From Acinetobacter kanungonis (GTDB taxonomy: Bacteria > Pseudomonadota > Gammaproteobacteria > Pseudomonadales > Moraxellaceae): DNA of 64,000 nucleotides. A program made the translations under genes and the position numbers. Shown in pieces: positions 37,710 through 47,253 of the stretch (position 1 is its first letter; the number at the start of each line of letters is the position of its first letter). The notes beneath the pieces were generated by a model, which was not told the DNA's origin, ran no database searches, and saw only the letters and a list, made by a program, of their open reading frames with translations. The stretch is from the NCBI RefSeq assembly GCF_009939195.1, contig NZ_JAACKC010000004.1, positions 186,001 through 250,000 on the forward strand, in the 5' to 3' direction.

Positions 37710-38888
37710 ATGCAGCCTATCGTTATCATTGGTTCAGGCATGGCTGGCTATACTGTGGCACGCGAATTCCGCAAACTCAATGCAGAACAACAACTGGTTA
37801 TGATTACTGCGGATGATGCCAGTAATTATGCAAAGCCTACCTTATCGAATGCATTAACAGGCAAGAAATCTCCTGAACAAATTGCGCTTGGTGATGCTGA
37901 AAAAATGAGTGCCCAACTGAATATGCGTATTGAAACGCATACACGGGTCAAAGAAATTCGTAGCGAACAACATCAACTTCTTTTAGAAAAAGAGGGTCAA
38001 ACCAGCACCTTAGACTACGCCAAACTGATTCTTGCCGTAGGTGCAAACCCAATTCGCCTCGCGATTGCGGGTGATGGTAGTGATGATATTCATGTCGTGA
38101 ACTCATTAAGTGACTATAAACTGTTCCGTGAAAATCTTGATAAACGCCAAGACAAACGGGTTGTGATTTTAGGTGCAGGATTAATTGGTTGTGAGTTTGC
38201 CAATGATTTGCAACATACAGGTCATTTTGCCACAGTGATTGATTTGGCTTCCCAGCCTTTAGGACGTTTACTTCCAGCCCATATTGCGACTGCATTCCAA
38301 GAGAATCTGGAAGAAACAGGGATTCATTTTGTATTGGGCACAACCGTAGAAAAAGTCTCTAAAGTCGAAAATGGCGATTACCTCGTCACTTTAGCCAATG
38401 GACAAACCGTCATTGCTGATATAGTGCTTTCTGCAATTGGTTTACAACCGAATATCAGCTTGGCGAAAACAGGCAATATTCACACCAGCCGTGGTGTACT
38501 GACCAATAGCCACTTGGAAACCAATCAAGCAGACATTTATGCTGTGGGTGACTGTGCGGAAGTGAATGGCACACTACTGCCTTATGTCATGCCGATCATG
38601 CAACAAGCGCGCGCTTTAGCCAAAACCTTAAATGGTGAACATACCGCAGTGCATTACCCGGCCATGCCTGTTGCGGTAAAAACACCTGCGGCACCGCTTA
38701 CCGTACTGCCTGCACCAATTGATGCAGAGGTAAATTGGGAAACTGAAGAGTTTGAAGATGGCATGTTGGCTAAAGCATTAGACAGTACTGGAACACTGCG
38801 TGGTTTTGTCCTTTTGGGTGCTACGGCAGGTAAACAACGTTTAGCGTTGACAAAGTTGGTTCCAGACTTGATTCCTGTATCAGTTTAA
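37710..38888 (+). CDS. rubB: Rubredoxin-NAD+ reductase
   Basis: A 392-residue flavoprotein. The FAD dinucleotide fold is IVIIGSGMAGYTVAREF at the N-terminus, the NADH fold is VVILGAGLIGCEFANDL (about residue 150), and IYAVGDCAEV is the second FAD signature. The C-terminal domain (about 310-392) is the rubredoxin-binding domain. It reduces RubA with NADH for alkane hydroxylation. GGGAG lies before the ATG. It is the second gene of the rub operon. Confidence 0.95.
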   Translation: MQPIVIIGSGMAGYTVAREFRKLNAEQQLVMITADDASNYAKPTLSNALTGKKSPEQIALGDAEKMSAQLNMRIETHTRVKEIRSEQHQLLLEKEGQTSTLDYAKLILAVGANPIRLAIAGDGSDDIHVVNSLSDYKLFRENLDKRQDKRVVILGAGLIGCEFANDLQHTGHFATVIDLASQPLGRLLPAHIATAFQENLEETGIHFVLGTTVEKVSKVENGDYLVTLANGQTVIADIVLSAIGLQPNISLAKTGNIHTSRGVLTNSHLETNQADIYAVGDCAEVNGTLLPYVMPIMQQARALAKTLNGEHTAVHYPAMPVAVKTPAAPLTVLPAPIDAEVNWETEEFEDGMLAKALDSTGTLRGFVLLGATAGKQRLALTKLVPDLIPVSV

Positions 38889-38946
38889 GTTCAATATATA
38901 GAGGACGTTCACATTTTTGAATGTCCTCTTAAGGGGAGAAAGAAGA

Positions 38947-39885
38947 ATGAATAGCGCATTACAATTCAAAAATTCACCTTACACCCCGTTTATGCATGAA
39001 ACCAAGGTAGACTTGGGGAATGGTATTGAATTACACGTCGAAGTCGGTGGAGAAGCAGATCATCCGACCATCTTATTGATTATGGGCTTAGGCGCACAGC
39101 TGTTATTTTGGCCCGATTTCTTTTGTAAAACCCTGATTGATCATGGTTATCGTGTAGTGCGATATGATAATCGTGATATTGGATTATCTTCTAAAATACG
39201 CCACCAAGGTCCACGCCTGAATACAATTAAATTGATGGGACGTTTTGCTCTGGGTTTAGAAAACCAAGGTGCACCTTATAATTTGCATGATATGGCAGAT
39301 GATGCTGCGCTGTTGATTGAGCGCATGGGACTTGAAAATGTCTTTGTGCTCGGCGCATCAATGGGTGGCATGATCGCACAAATTTTGGCGGCTAAAAATC
39401 CAGATAAAGTCAGCAAACTGGGATTGGTATTCACCAGTAACAATCAACCGTTACTCCCGCCACCATTTCCAAAACAACTGTTTAGCCTGATTGGCAGACC
39501 TGAATCGAATGACGAAGAAGGAATTATCAATCACAGTTTAAAAGTCTTTAATATTATTGGTTCGCCTGGTTATATCAATCAACTTGAAACCATGCAAACC
39601 GCACGCAAATTATATCAACGAAGTTATTACCCAGCGGGTGTACTTCAACAGTTTTTAGCAATATTATGTACAGGCTCCTTGCTACATCTGGATAAGCAGA
39701 TACAACAACCAACCCTTGTGGTGCATGGTTCGCGTGATCGCTTGCTCCCACCTAGCCATGGTAAAGCTGTTGCAAAAGCAATTACAGGCGCTAAGTTTGA
39801 ATTAATTGATGGAATGGGGCATGATATCCCACCGCATTTCATTCCTCATCTTAGCGGATTATTTGCTCATCACTTTAAATCTTAA
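38947..39885 (+). CDS. estB: Alpha/beta hydrolase EstB
   Basis: A 312-residue hydrolase with the nucleophile elbow GASMGGM, a catalytic Asp in HGSRDRLLPP and His in GMGHDIPPHF. It corresponds by position and size to the esterase EstB of the ADP1 rubA-rubB-estB-oxyR operon. The substrate is not defined. The frame opens ten codons earlier, but GGGGAG before the ATG at 38947 sets the start. It lies 58 bases after rubB and 13 before oxyR. Confidence 0.88.
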   Translation: MNSALQFKNSPYTPFMHETKVDLGNGIELHVEVGGEADHPTILLIMGLGAQLLFWPDFFCKTLIDHGYRVVRYDNRDIGLSSKIRHQGPRLNTIKLMGRFALGLENQGAPYNLHDMADDAALLIERMGLENVFVLGASMGGMIAQILAAKNPDKVSKLGLVFTSNNQPLLPPPFPKQLFSLIGRPESNDEEGIINHSLKVFNIIGSPGYINQLETMQTARKLYQRSYYPAGVLQQFLAILCTGSLLHLDKQIQQPTLVVHGSRDRLLPPSHGKAVAKAITGAKFELIDGMGHDIPPHFIPHLSGLFAHHFKS

Positions 39886-39898
39886 TGATTAGGACACT

Positions 39899-40798
39899 AT
39901 GGCTGCATTACCATCCCTGAGACAGCTGTCATATCTCGTAACGCTGTCTGAAACGCTGCACTTCACTGAAGCGGCGCGTCGTTCATTCGTGACCCAATCT
40001 ACCCTTTCGGGTGGGATCATGGAACTTGAACGTTTACTGGGTGGCGTACTCGTTGAACGTGATCGCCAAAATGTACGTTTAACTCCACTTGGCGAGCAAG
40101 TGGTCGCCCGAGCCCGTGTTCTACTTGCTGATGCTCAAGACTTAATGCGTTTAAGTCGTGAAATGAGTGAGCCTTTGACTGGTGACTTGCATTTAGGCGT
40201 GATTCCAACCATTGCACCATTTATTTTGTCGCAATTGCTGGATGAAGTGCATAAACAATTGCCTAAAATTCAGTTGCATTTGCATGAAGCGCAAAGCGAA
40301 AAAATTGTTGAGAAGCTGGAACATGGCAACTTAGACATGGTATTGCTGGCCTTGCCATTTGATACGCGTGGACTGAAAGTTTCCGAAATTGCCAAAGAAG
40401 ACTTGTTCTTGGTGTGCCACAAATCTGACCAACGTTCAGCACAAGCGGCATCTCTGGAAGATTTGGATTTATCGCGTTTGATGTTGCTAGAAGAAGGACA
40501 TTGCTTACGTGACCATGCTTTAAGTGCCTGCCCAATTGGTGAGCGCAAGAATGATCACCGCTTAAAAGCAAGCTCATTACCAACGCTGATTGAGATGGTC
40601 TCTGCAAACTTGGGCTTTACCTTACTGCCTGAAATTGCGCTACACACCAATATGATTAAAGCCAATCCTGATTTGGTGGTGAAACCCATTCAAGATGCAC
40701 CGAGCCGCACCTTGGCTTTGATTACTCGTAAAAGTACTCCACTGCAAAGTGAATTTGATGTGCTGGTACAGATTCTGCAAAAAATCACCCAAGATTGA
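39899..40798 (+). CDS. oxyR: Hydrogen peroxide regulator OxyR
   Basis: A 299-residue LysR-type regulator. The helix-turn-helix is in about residues 20-45 (FTEAARRSFVTQSTLSGGI). The two redox cysteines are Cys202 and Cys211 in GHCLRDHALSACPIG, nine residues apart like Cys199/Cys208 of E. coli OxyR, so peroxide sensing by a disulfide is expected. It is the last gene of the rub operon, closed by a terminator at 40818-40847. It should control catalase and peroxidase genes elsewhere. Confidence 0.94.
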   Translation: MAALPSLRQLSYLVTLSETLHFTEAARRSFVTQSTLSGGIMELERLLGGVLVERDRQNVRLTPLGEQVVARARVLLADAQDLMRLSREMSEPLTGDLHLGVIPTIAPFILSQLLDEVHKQLPKIQLHLHEAQSEKIVEKLEHGNLDMVLLALPFDTRGLKVSEIAKEDLFLVCHKSDQRSAQAASLEDLDLSRLMLLEEGHCLRDHALSACPIGERKNDHRLKASSLPTLIEMVSANLGFTLLPEIALHTNMIKANPDLVVKPIQDAPSRTLALITRKSTPLQSEFDVLVQILQKITQD

Positions 40799-40817
40799 TG
40801 CATTCTATGCCATCTTG

Positions 40818-40847
40818 AAAAAGCCCAGTGAAATCACTGGGCTTTTT
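40818..40847 (+). terminator. Terminator after oxyR
   Basis: Stem AAAAAGCCCAGTG / CACTGGGCTTTTT with a 4-base loop. Confidence 0.9.
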
Positions 40848-41106
40848 GCTATTTCATTTAGAGCAAACCAATAACAATCCCTATTGCATCATTTCCCACA
40901 ACAGCAGTTCACAATTACATCTTATTGTTATTGTTGTGTATCCATCATTTAAAAATAATATTTTTTAAGAAAACGTTCAGGTTCAGAATTTATAAATGCG
41001 CGATGAACAAAAGACCTTAGTCGACTCTCAGAAATAAAAACAATTTTGAGTTTTTGTGATCACTAATCTCCCGTAAAAATTGCATCGTTTTTAAGAAGAT
41101 ATTGCT
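40848..41106. other. Leader region of the pga genes
   Basis: AT-rich, no gene. It separates the oxyR terminator from pgaB, so the pga genes must have their own promoter here. There is no space for pgaA and no remnant of it was recognised. Confidence 0.55.
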
Positions 41107-43101
41107 ATGCTTGCTCGCTTCGCATCTCCTTTACTGTCCCTCTCTTTCGGCTTGTTCAGCACACTGGCTGCAACCGTTACTCTAGCAGCAGAGCCACCAA
41201 AAGTTGATCCATCGACCCTAACTATCATTGGCTATCATGAGATTACCGATCAAAAGAATGCATTAATCCCTGATTATGCGGTGACGCCACAGCAATTTAG
41301 CCAGCACTTGGATTGGCTACAAAACAATGGCTTTCACTTTGTGAATGTCGATCAAATTATTCAGGCACATCAAGGCAAATACCATTTACCAAGTAAACCT
41401 GTATTACTGACGGTAGATGATGGCTATCAATCTTTCTACACCCATGCCTACCCCATTCTAAAAGCCAAACATATTCCTGTGGTACTGGCTGTGGTTGGTT
41501 CTTGGCTCACCCCAAAAACCAATCAACCTGTCCATTTTGGTGATGATGTTATTTCACGTGACAAGATTCTGACATGGTCAGAATTAAAAGAAATGCAAGA
41601 CAGCGGATGGGTCGAAATTGGCAATCATAGTTTTAATTTGCATCGTGGTATTAATGCCAACCCGCAAGGCAATTCTGAACCCGCGGCCATCACCCGTGAA
41701 TATGATGCACAACACCAGCGTTATGAAAACGACCAGCAATTTACCCGTCGTATTACCCAAGATCTAAAACAGAACAATGCGTTACTCCAAGCCCACGGTT
41801 TAAAAGCACCCCGTGTCATGGTCTGGCCTTATGGTCGCTATAACATGCAGGATGTGAAGATTGCCAAACAATTAGGCATGCCAATTACCATCACACTGGA
41901 TGATGGTCCTGATCATGTGCGAGGTTCCTTGCAAACCCTGAACCGCATTTTGATTGAAGGCAATATGAGCACGGCGGATCTGGCACAGGAAATTAAAAAT
42001 CGCGAAATGAATCTGGGTGATAACAACCGCCCGCAAAAAATCATGCATATCGATTTGGACTATGTGTATGACCCCGATCCTAAACAACAAGAACGCAATC
42101 TCGGCATTTTGCTCGACCGCATTCGTGCCATGGGGGTAAATACCGTTTATTTACAGGCATTTTCCGATTCTGATGGGGATGGCTCAGCCAATATGGTGTA
42201 TTTCCCAAATCGGCATTTACCTATGCGTGCAGATTTGTTTAATCATGCCGCTTGGCAGATTCAGACGCGGACGCAAGTCAGTCGGATCTACGCGTGGATG
42301 CCGTTATTGGCTTGGGAATTACCGAAAACTGATCCTGTCAGCAAAGACGTGGTCGAAACCCAACAAGTCAGTCAGGATCACCTGAATATGGGCTATTTGC
42401 GTTTATCACCTTATTCAGCTCAAGCGCGCCAAACGATTCGTGAGATTTACCAAGACTTGGCAAAGTCCACCCCATTTAACGGCATTCTATTCCATGACGA
42501 CACCACCCTGTCCGACTATGAAGATGCTAGCCCCGATGCATTAAAGGCCTATGCTGCTCAAGGCTTGCCGACGGATTTAGCTCAAATCCGAGCGGATGAT
42601 GCCCTATTGCAGAAATGGACCGCCTACAAAACCAAAACCATCGATGATTTTGCCATGCAGTTAGCGAGTGAAGTACGCCAATATGAACCCTTCTTACTGA
42701 CTGCACGCAACCTCTATGCACAAGTTGCTCTTAAGCCTTATGCAGAAAATTGGTATTCACAGTCCCTTGAAGAATCCTTAAAACGTTATGACTTTACTGC
42801 AATTATGGCGATGCCTTATATGGAACAAGCACCTGACGCAGACCAGTTTTATCGTGACCTGATACAACGGGTGAAAAGCTTTCCCAATGGCATGAAAAAG
42901 ACTGTGTTTGAATTGCAGGCGACCAATTGGAGAACCAACCAAAAAGTCTCGTCACAGGAATTGGCATCCACCATTCAATCTCTTTATGCGCAAGGTCTTA
43001 TGCACGTTGGCTACTATCCAGATGATCCAATTCAAGGACATCCCGATCCAAAAGTCATGCATGATGTCTTTGCAACCCAATCTTCTCAATTAGTTCCGTA
43101 A
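41107..43101 (+). CDS. pgaB: Poly-beta-1,6-N-acetylglucosamine N-deacetylase PgaB
   Basis: A 664-residue exported two-domain enzyme. The signal peptide ends near AAEPP (about residue 29) and has no lipobox Cys, unlike E. coli PgaB. The NodB deacetylase domain (about 40-300) has the metal/catalytic motif LTVDDGYQSFY (Asp104, Asp105) and GNHSFNLH (His174, His179). The C-terminal GHL13 glycoside hydrolase domain (about 310-640) has HIDLDYVYDPDPKQQERN and ILFHDDTTLSDYED. It partly deacetylates PNAG so that it can leave the cell and form biofilm. It is the first gene of pgaBCD. Confidence 0.95.
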   Translation: MLARFASPLLSLSFGLFSTLAATVTLAAEPPKVDPSTLTIIGYHEITDQKNALIPDYAVTPQQFSQHLDWLQNNGFHFVNVDQIIQAHQGKYHLPSKPVLLTVDDGYQSFYTHAYPILKAKHIPVVLAVVGSWLTPKTNQPVHFGDDVISRDKILTWSELKEMQDSGWVEIGNHSFNLHRGINANPQGNSEPAAITREYDAQHQRYENDQQFTRRITQDLKQNNALLQAHGLKAPRVMVWPYGRYNMQDVKIAKQLGMPITITLDDGPDHVRGSLQTLNRILIEGNMSTADLAQEIKNREMNLGDNNRPQKIMHIDLDYVYDPDPKQQERNLGILLDRIRAMGVNTVYLQAFSDSDGDGSANMVYFPNRHLPMRADLFNHAAWQIQTRTQVSRIYAWMPLLAWELPKTDPVSKDVVETQQVSQDHLNMGYLRLSPYSAQARQTIREIYQDLAKSTPFNGILFHDDTTLSDYEDASPDALKAYAAQGLPTDLAQIRADDALLQKWTAYKTKTIDDFAMQLASEVRQYEPFLLTARNLYAQVALKPYAENWYSQSLEESLKRYDFTAIMAMPYMEQAPDADQFYRDLIQRVKSFPNGMKKTVFELQATNWRTNQKVSSQELASTIQSLYAQGLMHVGYYPDDPIQGHPDPKVMHDVFATQSSQLVP

Positions 43102-43113
43102 CGGGAGTTGAGC

Positions 43114-44376
43114 ATGTTTCCTCATTTCAATCTGTGGTTGCGTCACGCACTCAACTTTGTATTTTATTACCCCTTGTTTATGTCTTACCTGTGGATGTTG
43201 GGGGCATTGATTTTCTATGCCAAAGAACGCAAGCAACCCGCCTATCAACAACCAGAAGTACTAAGCCACTCGCCCTTGGTAGCCGTATTAATTCCTTGTT
43301 TTAATGAGGGAGACAATGCAGAAGAAACCATTAGCCACGCTTTAAAACTAGACTATCCAAATTTTGAGGTGATTGCGATTAATGATGGCAGCTCGGACAA
43401 TACTGCGGAAGTCTTGAATCGCTTGGCGCATCAGCATGAGCGTTTGCGTGTGGTGCATCTTGCGCAAAACCAAGGCAAAGCCATGGCATTACAAGCGGGT
43501 AGCCTAGTGACCGATGCTGAGTTCCTCTTGGGCATCGATGGCGATGCCCTACTCGACCCGCATGCTGCGACATGGATGATGCGACATTTTATCGCTAATC
43601 CTAAAATTGCTGCGGTAACAGGTAATCCACGTATTCGCACTCGCTCAACACTCTTGGGTCGCATTCAGGTAGGTGAGTTCTCATCTATCGTCGGGATGAT
43701 TAAACGTGCACAACGTACCTTTGGACGCTTGTTTACCGTGTCTGGGGTGATTACAGCATTCCGTAAAAGTGCAGTACATCAGGTCGGCTACTGGTCACCC
43801 AACATGCTCACAGAAGACATCGACATTACATGGAAATTGCAGCGTGCGGGTTGGGACATTCAGTTTGAACCGAATGCATTGGTGTGGATTCTGATGCCTG
43901 AAACCTTTTCGGGCTTATGGAAACAACGTCTGCGCTGGGCGATGGGTGGTGCTCAGGTACTCATTAAGAATCTGGATGTCTTCGTTCAACCCAAACTCAA
44001 CTTTTTATGGCCACTGATGTTAGAGCTTTGCTTAACCTTGGTCTGGTCATACTTAATGTTGCTCTTGGCTATTCTATGGATCATTCATTTGATCTTGCCA
44101 ATTGCTGCACTCAGTGGAATTAGTTCGCCATTTTTACCTTATGGCAGCGGTGTCTTGCTTGGTGCCACCTGTCTCATTCAGTTTGCGTTAAGCAAATGGA
44201 TGGATAGTCGTTATGAACCCAACTTAGGTAAAAACTACTTTTGGATGATTTGGTATCCGTTTGTGTTCTGGCTGATCACCATCAGTGCCACCATTATGGC
44301 GTTTCCAAAAGTACTATTACGTGGCGAAGATAAACGTGCGCGCTGGGTCAGCCCAGACCGTGGCATTCGTTTATAA
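43114..44376 (+). CDS. pgaC: Poly-beta-1,6-N-acetylglucosamine synthase PgaC
   Basis: A 420-residue inner-membrane GT2 glycosyltransferase with an N-terminal helix (about 12-35), a cytoplasmic catalytic domain (VLIPCFNEGDNAEETI, INDGSSDN, DGDALLDP as the DxD, TEDIDITWKLQ and the KQRLRWA product-gate motif) and C-terminal helices from about 285. It polymerises UDP-GlcNAc into PNAG and moves it across the membrane. GGGAG 6 nt before the ATG sets the start, 12 bases after pgaB. Cyclic di-GMP normally activates the PgaC-PgaD complex; a diguanylate cyclase is encoded at 5088. Confidence 0.96.
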   Translation: MFPHFNLWLRHALNFVFYYPLFMSYLWMLGALIFYAKERKQPAYQQPEVLSHSPLVAVLIPCFNEGDNAEETISHALKLDYPNFEVIAINDGSSDNTAEVLNRLAHQHERLRVVHLAQNQGKAMALQAGSLVTDAEFLLGIDGDALLDPHAATWMMRHFIANPKIAAVTGNPRIRTRSTLLGRIQVGEFSSIVGMIKRAQRTFGRLFTVSGVITAFRKSAVHQVGYWSPNMLTEDIDITWKLQRAGWDIQFEPNALVWILMPETFSGLWKQRLRWAMGGAQVLIKNLDVFVQPKLNFLWPLMLELCLTLVWSYLMLLLAILWIIHLILPIAALSGISSPFLPYGSGVLLGATCLIQFALSKWMDSRYEPNLGKNYFWMIWYPFVFWLITISATIMAFPKVLLRGEDKRARWVSPDRGIRL

Positions 44377-44402
44377 CACTCCTTAATTTAGAGTATCTTA
44401 GA

Positions 44403-44828
44403 ATGAAATCACAACATGACTTAGTGATTGATTTGCGTCATTTACTGCCATGGCATAAACGCTATGTGTCGAACACCACCACAGCCTTGATGTGGGGTGC
44501 TTGGCTGATGCTCTGGCGCCCCTTCTTGCTGGTCTGGATTCTTATCCAATTACAGAAAAGTGCAGCCGTACATCATCTGTTGAATGCTCTAAGCATCAGC
44601 CTTGAATATGGTGGTTTGGAGCTTGTACTGTGCAGTGTGGGCTTATTGCTGTGGAGCCGTTTTATGCCCTCTGCGAGTGTCAAAGTTGAATCACACGAGC
44701 AACCAATGGCAACCCAGCAATATGCTGATTATTTTGAGCTAAGTCACCAGAAAATTGAGCAATCACGACAGCATAAAATTACCATGGTGCATCACAATGC
44801 CCATGGACAAATTATTGATCTCGAATAA
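44403..44828 (+). CDS. pgaD: PgaD, PNAG synthase accessory subunit
   Basis: A 141-residue protein with two membrane helices (about residues 28-50 and 75-98) and a charged C-terminal tail, the form of PgaD. In E. coli PgaD binds cyclic di-GMP together with PgaC to activate synthesis. It follows pgaC after 26 bases and ends the pga operon at a terminator. Confidence 0.88.
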   Translation: MKSQHDLVIDLRHLLPWHKRYVSNTTTALMWGAWLMLWRPFLLVWILIQLQKSAAVHHLLNALSISLEYGGLELVLCSVGLLLWSRFMPSASVKVESHEQPMATQQYADYFELSHQKIEQSRQHKITMVHHNAHGQIIDLE

Positions 44829-44864
44829 TCAATTCAAAAATAACCACCCTTTGTAAACACCTTT

Positions 44865-44893
44865 GACCTCAAGTCCTGCTTGAGGTCTTTTTT
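44865..44893 (+). terminator. Terminator after pgaD
   Basis: Stem GACCTCAAG / CTTGAGGTC followed by TTTTTT. Confidence 0.88.
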
Positions 44894-45144
44894 ATGCGAT
44901 TTAAGCAATCATGATCAGTCATTCGACAGACTGCATGTGTACTTAGTAGCACCCTCAGCAACCAAGCTTATCTTGTTGCATCCTGCATAACTTCGTTCAT
45001 TTGTTCTGCTTTAATCATTCTAGATTCTGAGTGTTTTAGGTTGTGCTTGAACTGTTCAATCCCTGTAAATAACAGCGCTTAAACCAGAAATAGGGAATCA
45101 ATCAGCTCTCTATTCACTGATTACACAGATTGCACAGGCACAAA
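44894..45144. other. Gap between pgaD and pitA terminators
   Basis: About 250 bases between two converging terminators. No ORF, repeat or RNA gene was recognised. Confidence 0.5.
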
Positions 45145-45170
45145 AAAAGCGCTGACTATGCAGCGCTTTT
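45145..45170 (-). terminator. Terminator of pitA
   Basis: Stem AAAAGCGCTG / CAGCGCTTTT followed on the - strand by seven T. Confidence 0.85.
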
Positions 45171-45190
45171 ATTTCGTTACCTAGAACAAC

Positions 45191-46813
45191 TTAAGCAACG
45201 AACTGGAGGAATAACCAGTATAAACCACCTGACAAACAGATGGTGGCCGGAAGTGTAAAAATCCATGCCGAAAGAATGGTCTTCACTGTGGCAAAATTGA
45301 GACCTGATTTATTGGCAACCATGGTACCTGCTACCGCACTGTTCAGCACGTGAGTCGTCGACACAGGCATACCAAAACCATCTGCCGCAGCAATGGTCGA
45401 CATCGCCACAAGTTCAGCAGACATCCCCTGACCATATGTCATGTGATGCTTACCAATACGCTCACCTACAGTCACCACAATACGTTTCCAGCCCACCATC
45501 GTCCCCAACCCTAGAGCCAGTGCAACAGCCACTTTTACCCACGTTGGAATGTACTGTAAGAAACCATCTAAACTGCTACGGTATTCTTTCACCACTTTCT
45601 GATCCGCTTCTGGCATTGCAGGCAATTGGTGTGCTTTATCCAGACGTTTGAATGCTGTCGTGCTTAAATACATATCATTACGAATAGAAGAAACAGCATC
45701 TTCAGGGATGTTTTTCAAATCACCATATTGCGCAACACGGTCACCCAAATGATCGGTCAAACTTGCCAAAGCAGGCACCACTTCAGGTGTAATTTCTTTG
45801 GTTTGAATGTACGTGGTAATGGTTTGACGTGCTTTTTCATCTGGAATGTCGGCATGCGCAGGATACATTGCCACAGCCGCTTGAGATGACAACTGTTCAA
45901 ATGACTGGATGTGCGCCTGATCAAGGTTCTTATTGAGTGAGTACGCCAACGGTACCAAACCAATCAAGATTAACATGATTAAGCCCATGCCTTTTTGACC
46001 GTCGTTTGAACCATGTGCAAAGCTTACGCCTGTACAGGTGAAGATCAGAATGGCACGAATTAAAGGTGGTGGTGGCTTGTTGCCTTCAGGTGGCTGGAAC
46101 AATTCCAACTGGCGTTTGAAGACTTTTTTCACCAACAAGAACACCACTGCCGCAAATGCAAAACCAATTAAAGGAGAAAACAACAGTGCTTTACCCACTT
46201 TAATCACTTGGTCCATGTCTACGCCACTGGCACCACTACCTGAATGCAACAGGTAGTTCATGATGCCCACACCCAAAATTGAACCAATTAAAGTGTGCGA
46301 ACTTGATGCTGGAATCCCTAAGAACCACGTACCCAAGTTCCATAGAATGGCCGCAATCAGCATGGCAAATACCATGGCAAAACCTGCACCCGAACTCACA
46401 TTCATGATCAGTTCAACAGGCAGCAAGGCGATAATGCCGTAAGCAACCGCACCGCTGGCAACCATGACCCCAAGGAAATTACAAAAACCAGCCCACATCA
46501 CCGCAACAGGTGCAGACAAGGCATTGGTATAAATCACGGTTGCAACTGCGTTGGCAGTGTCATGGAAACCATTCACAAACTCAAAGCCTAAAGCAATGAG
46601 TAATGCCGTCGCTAAAAGAATAACTGAATACAAACTTAACGGGGGTACATGCGACAAGTCAGCAGAGACTTGAAACCCAATGTAAATTAGGGTCGAAATG
46701 ATGACCGTAAAAAACACCGGCATAAAAAATTTCGGTGTCGGAACATGCACGTTCGTCGATTTGTTCGATGCAGAGTGCATACGATCTTGGACGGGAGGAA
46801 TTTTTGAATTCAT
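45191..46813 (-). CDS. pitA: Inorganic phosphate transporter, Pit family
   Basis: A 540-residue inner-membrane transporter. The duplicated Pit signature is seen at both ends: GFEFVNGFHDTANAVATVIYTNAL and SAELVAMSTIAAADGFGMPVSTTHVLNSAVAGTMVA, with SSHTLIGSILGVGIMN and SFAHGSNDGQKGMGL in between. A long soluble loop (about residues 300-420) separates the halves. It takes up phosphate as metal-phosphate with protons. It is preceded by a clear PhoB box about 50 bases upstream, unusual for a low-affinity Pit system. Confidence 0.92.
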   Translation of the reverse strand: MNSKIPPVQDRMHSASNKSTNVHVPTPKFFMPVFFTVIISTLIYIGFQVSADLSHVPPLSLYSVILLATALLIALGFEFVNGFHDTANAVATVIYTNALSAPVAVMWAGFCNFLGVMVASGAVAYGIIALLPVELIMNVSSGAGFAMVFAMLIAAILWNLGTWFLGIPASSSHTLIGSILGVGIMNYLLHSGSGASGVDMDQVIKVGKALLFSPLIGFAFAAVVFLLVKKVFKRQLELFQPPEGNKPPPPLIRAILIFTCTGVSFAHGSNDGQKGMGLIMLILIGLVPLAYSLNKNLDQAHIQSFEQLSSQAAVAMYPAHADIPDEKARQTITTYIQTKEITPEVVPALASLTDHLGDRVAQYGDLKNIPEDAVSSIRNDMYLSTTAFKRLDKAHQLPAMPEADQKVVKEYRSSLDGFLQYIPTWVKVAVALALGLGTMVGWKRIVVTVGERIGKHHMTYGQGMSAELVAMSTIAAADGFGMPVSTTHVLNSAVAGTMVANKSGLNFATVKTILSAWIFTLPATICLSGGLYWLFLQFVA

Positions 46814-47253
46814 GCAGACGGTTAAGAGGATAATAAAATCCCCTTATTGTTAAATTAAATTATGACAATTATATGACAAACAGGTGTCATATAAAGCCAA
46901 ATTTTTAACAATTGACCTGTTTTAAATCATTCTGCCCTATCATGGGGATGATTTTTTGCTGTAAATCAGTTTTTTTCAAATACTTATAACAAAAAAATAT
47001 TTCATTAAAAAAAGTAGTTGATTTTCTGAATTGTAAAAAAAATTATCGACCGTCGATGAGCTTTCACCTTGAAAAAGAAACGGATTCATCTTGCCTGTGT
47101 AATATTTCATTTCTATGAAATGAGATAAAAACAGCATTTTTATGCATGAATACTGCTAACCCATCAGTCAAAAAGCTGAATTAAACTCAAAATAAGCCTG
47201 AGTTCTGCTAAAATATGCGCCATTTCAAGATTTGTCGTGTATTGGGGTTATTT
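46814..47253. other. 440-base divergent promoter region of pitA and metH
   Basis: No gene is present. Besides the PhoB box near pitA, it contains an inverted repeat ATTTCAT-TTCT-ATGAAAT at 47104-47121, about 130 bases before metH, which loosely resembles a MetR-type site. No cobalamin riboswitch was recognised by eye. Confidence 0.5.
46862..46879 (-). promoter_or_regulatory. PhoB box upstream of pitA
   Basis: Read on the - strand: TTGTCAT, four A/T bases, TTGTCAT. This is two 7-bp direct repeats with an 11-bp period, matching the CTGTCAT-N4-CTGTCAT Pho box with one change per half. It lies 49-66 bases before the pitA start. Confidence 0.7.

Noticed and set aside
46814..47253. Cobalamin riboswitch before metH
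   Set aside because: No conserved B12-box-like core was recognised by eye; the region is mostly A/T-rich with only a short inverted repeat.
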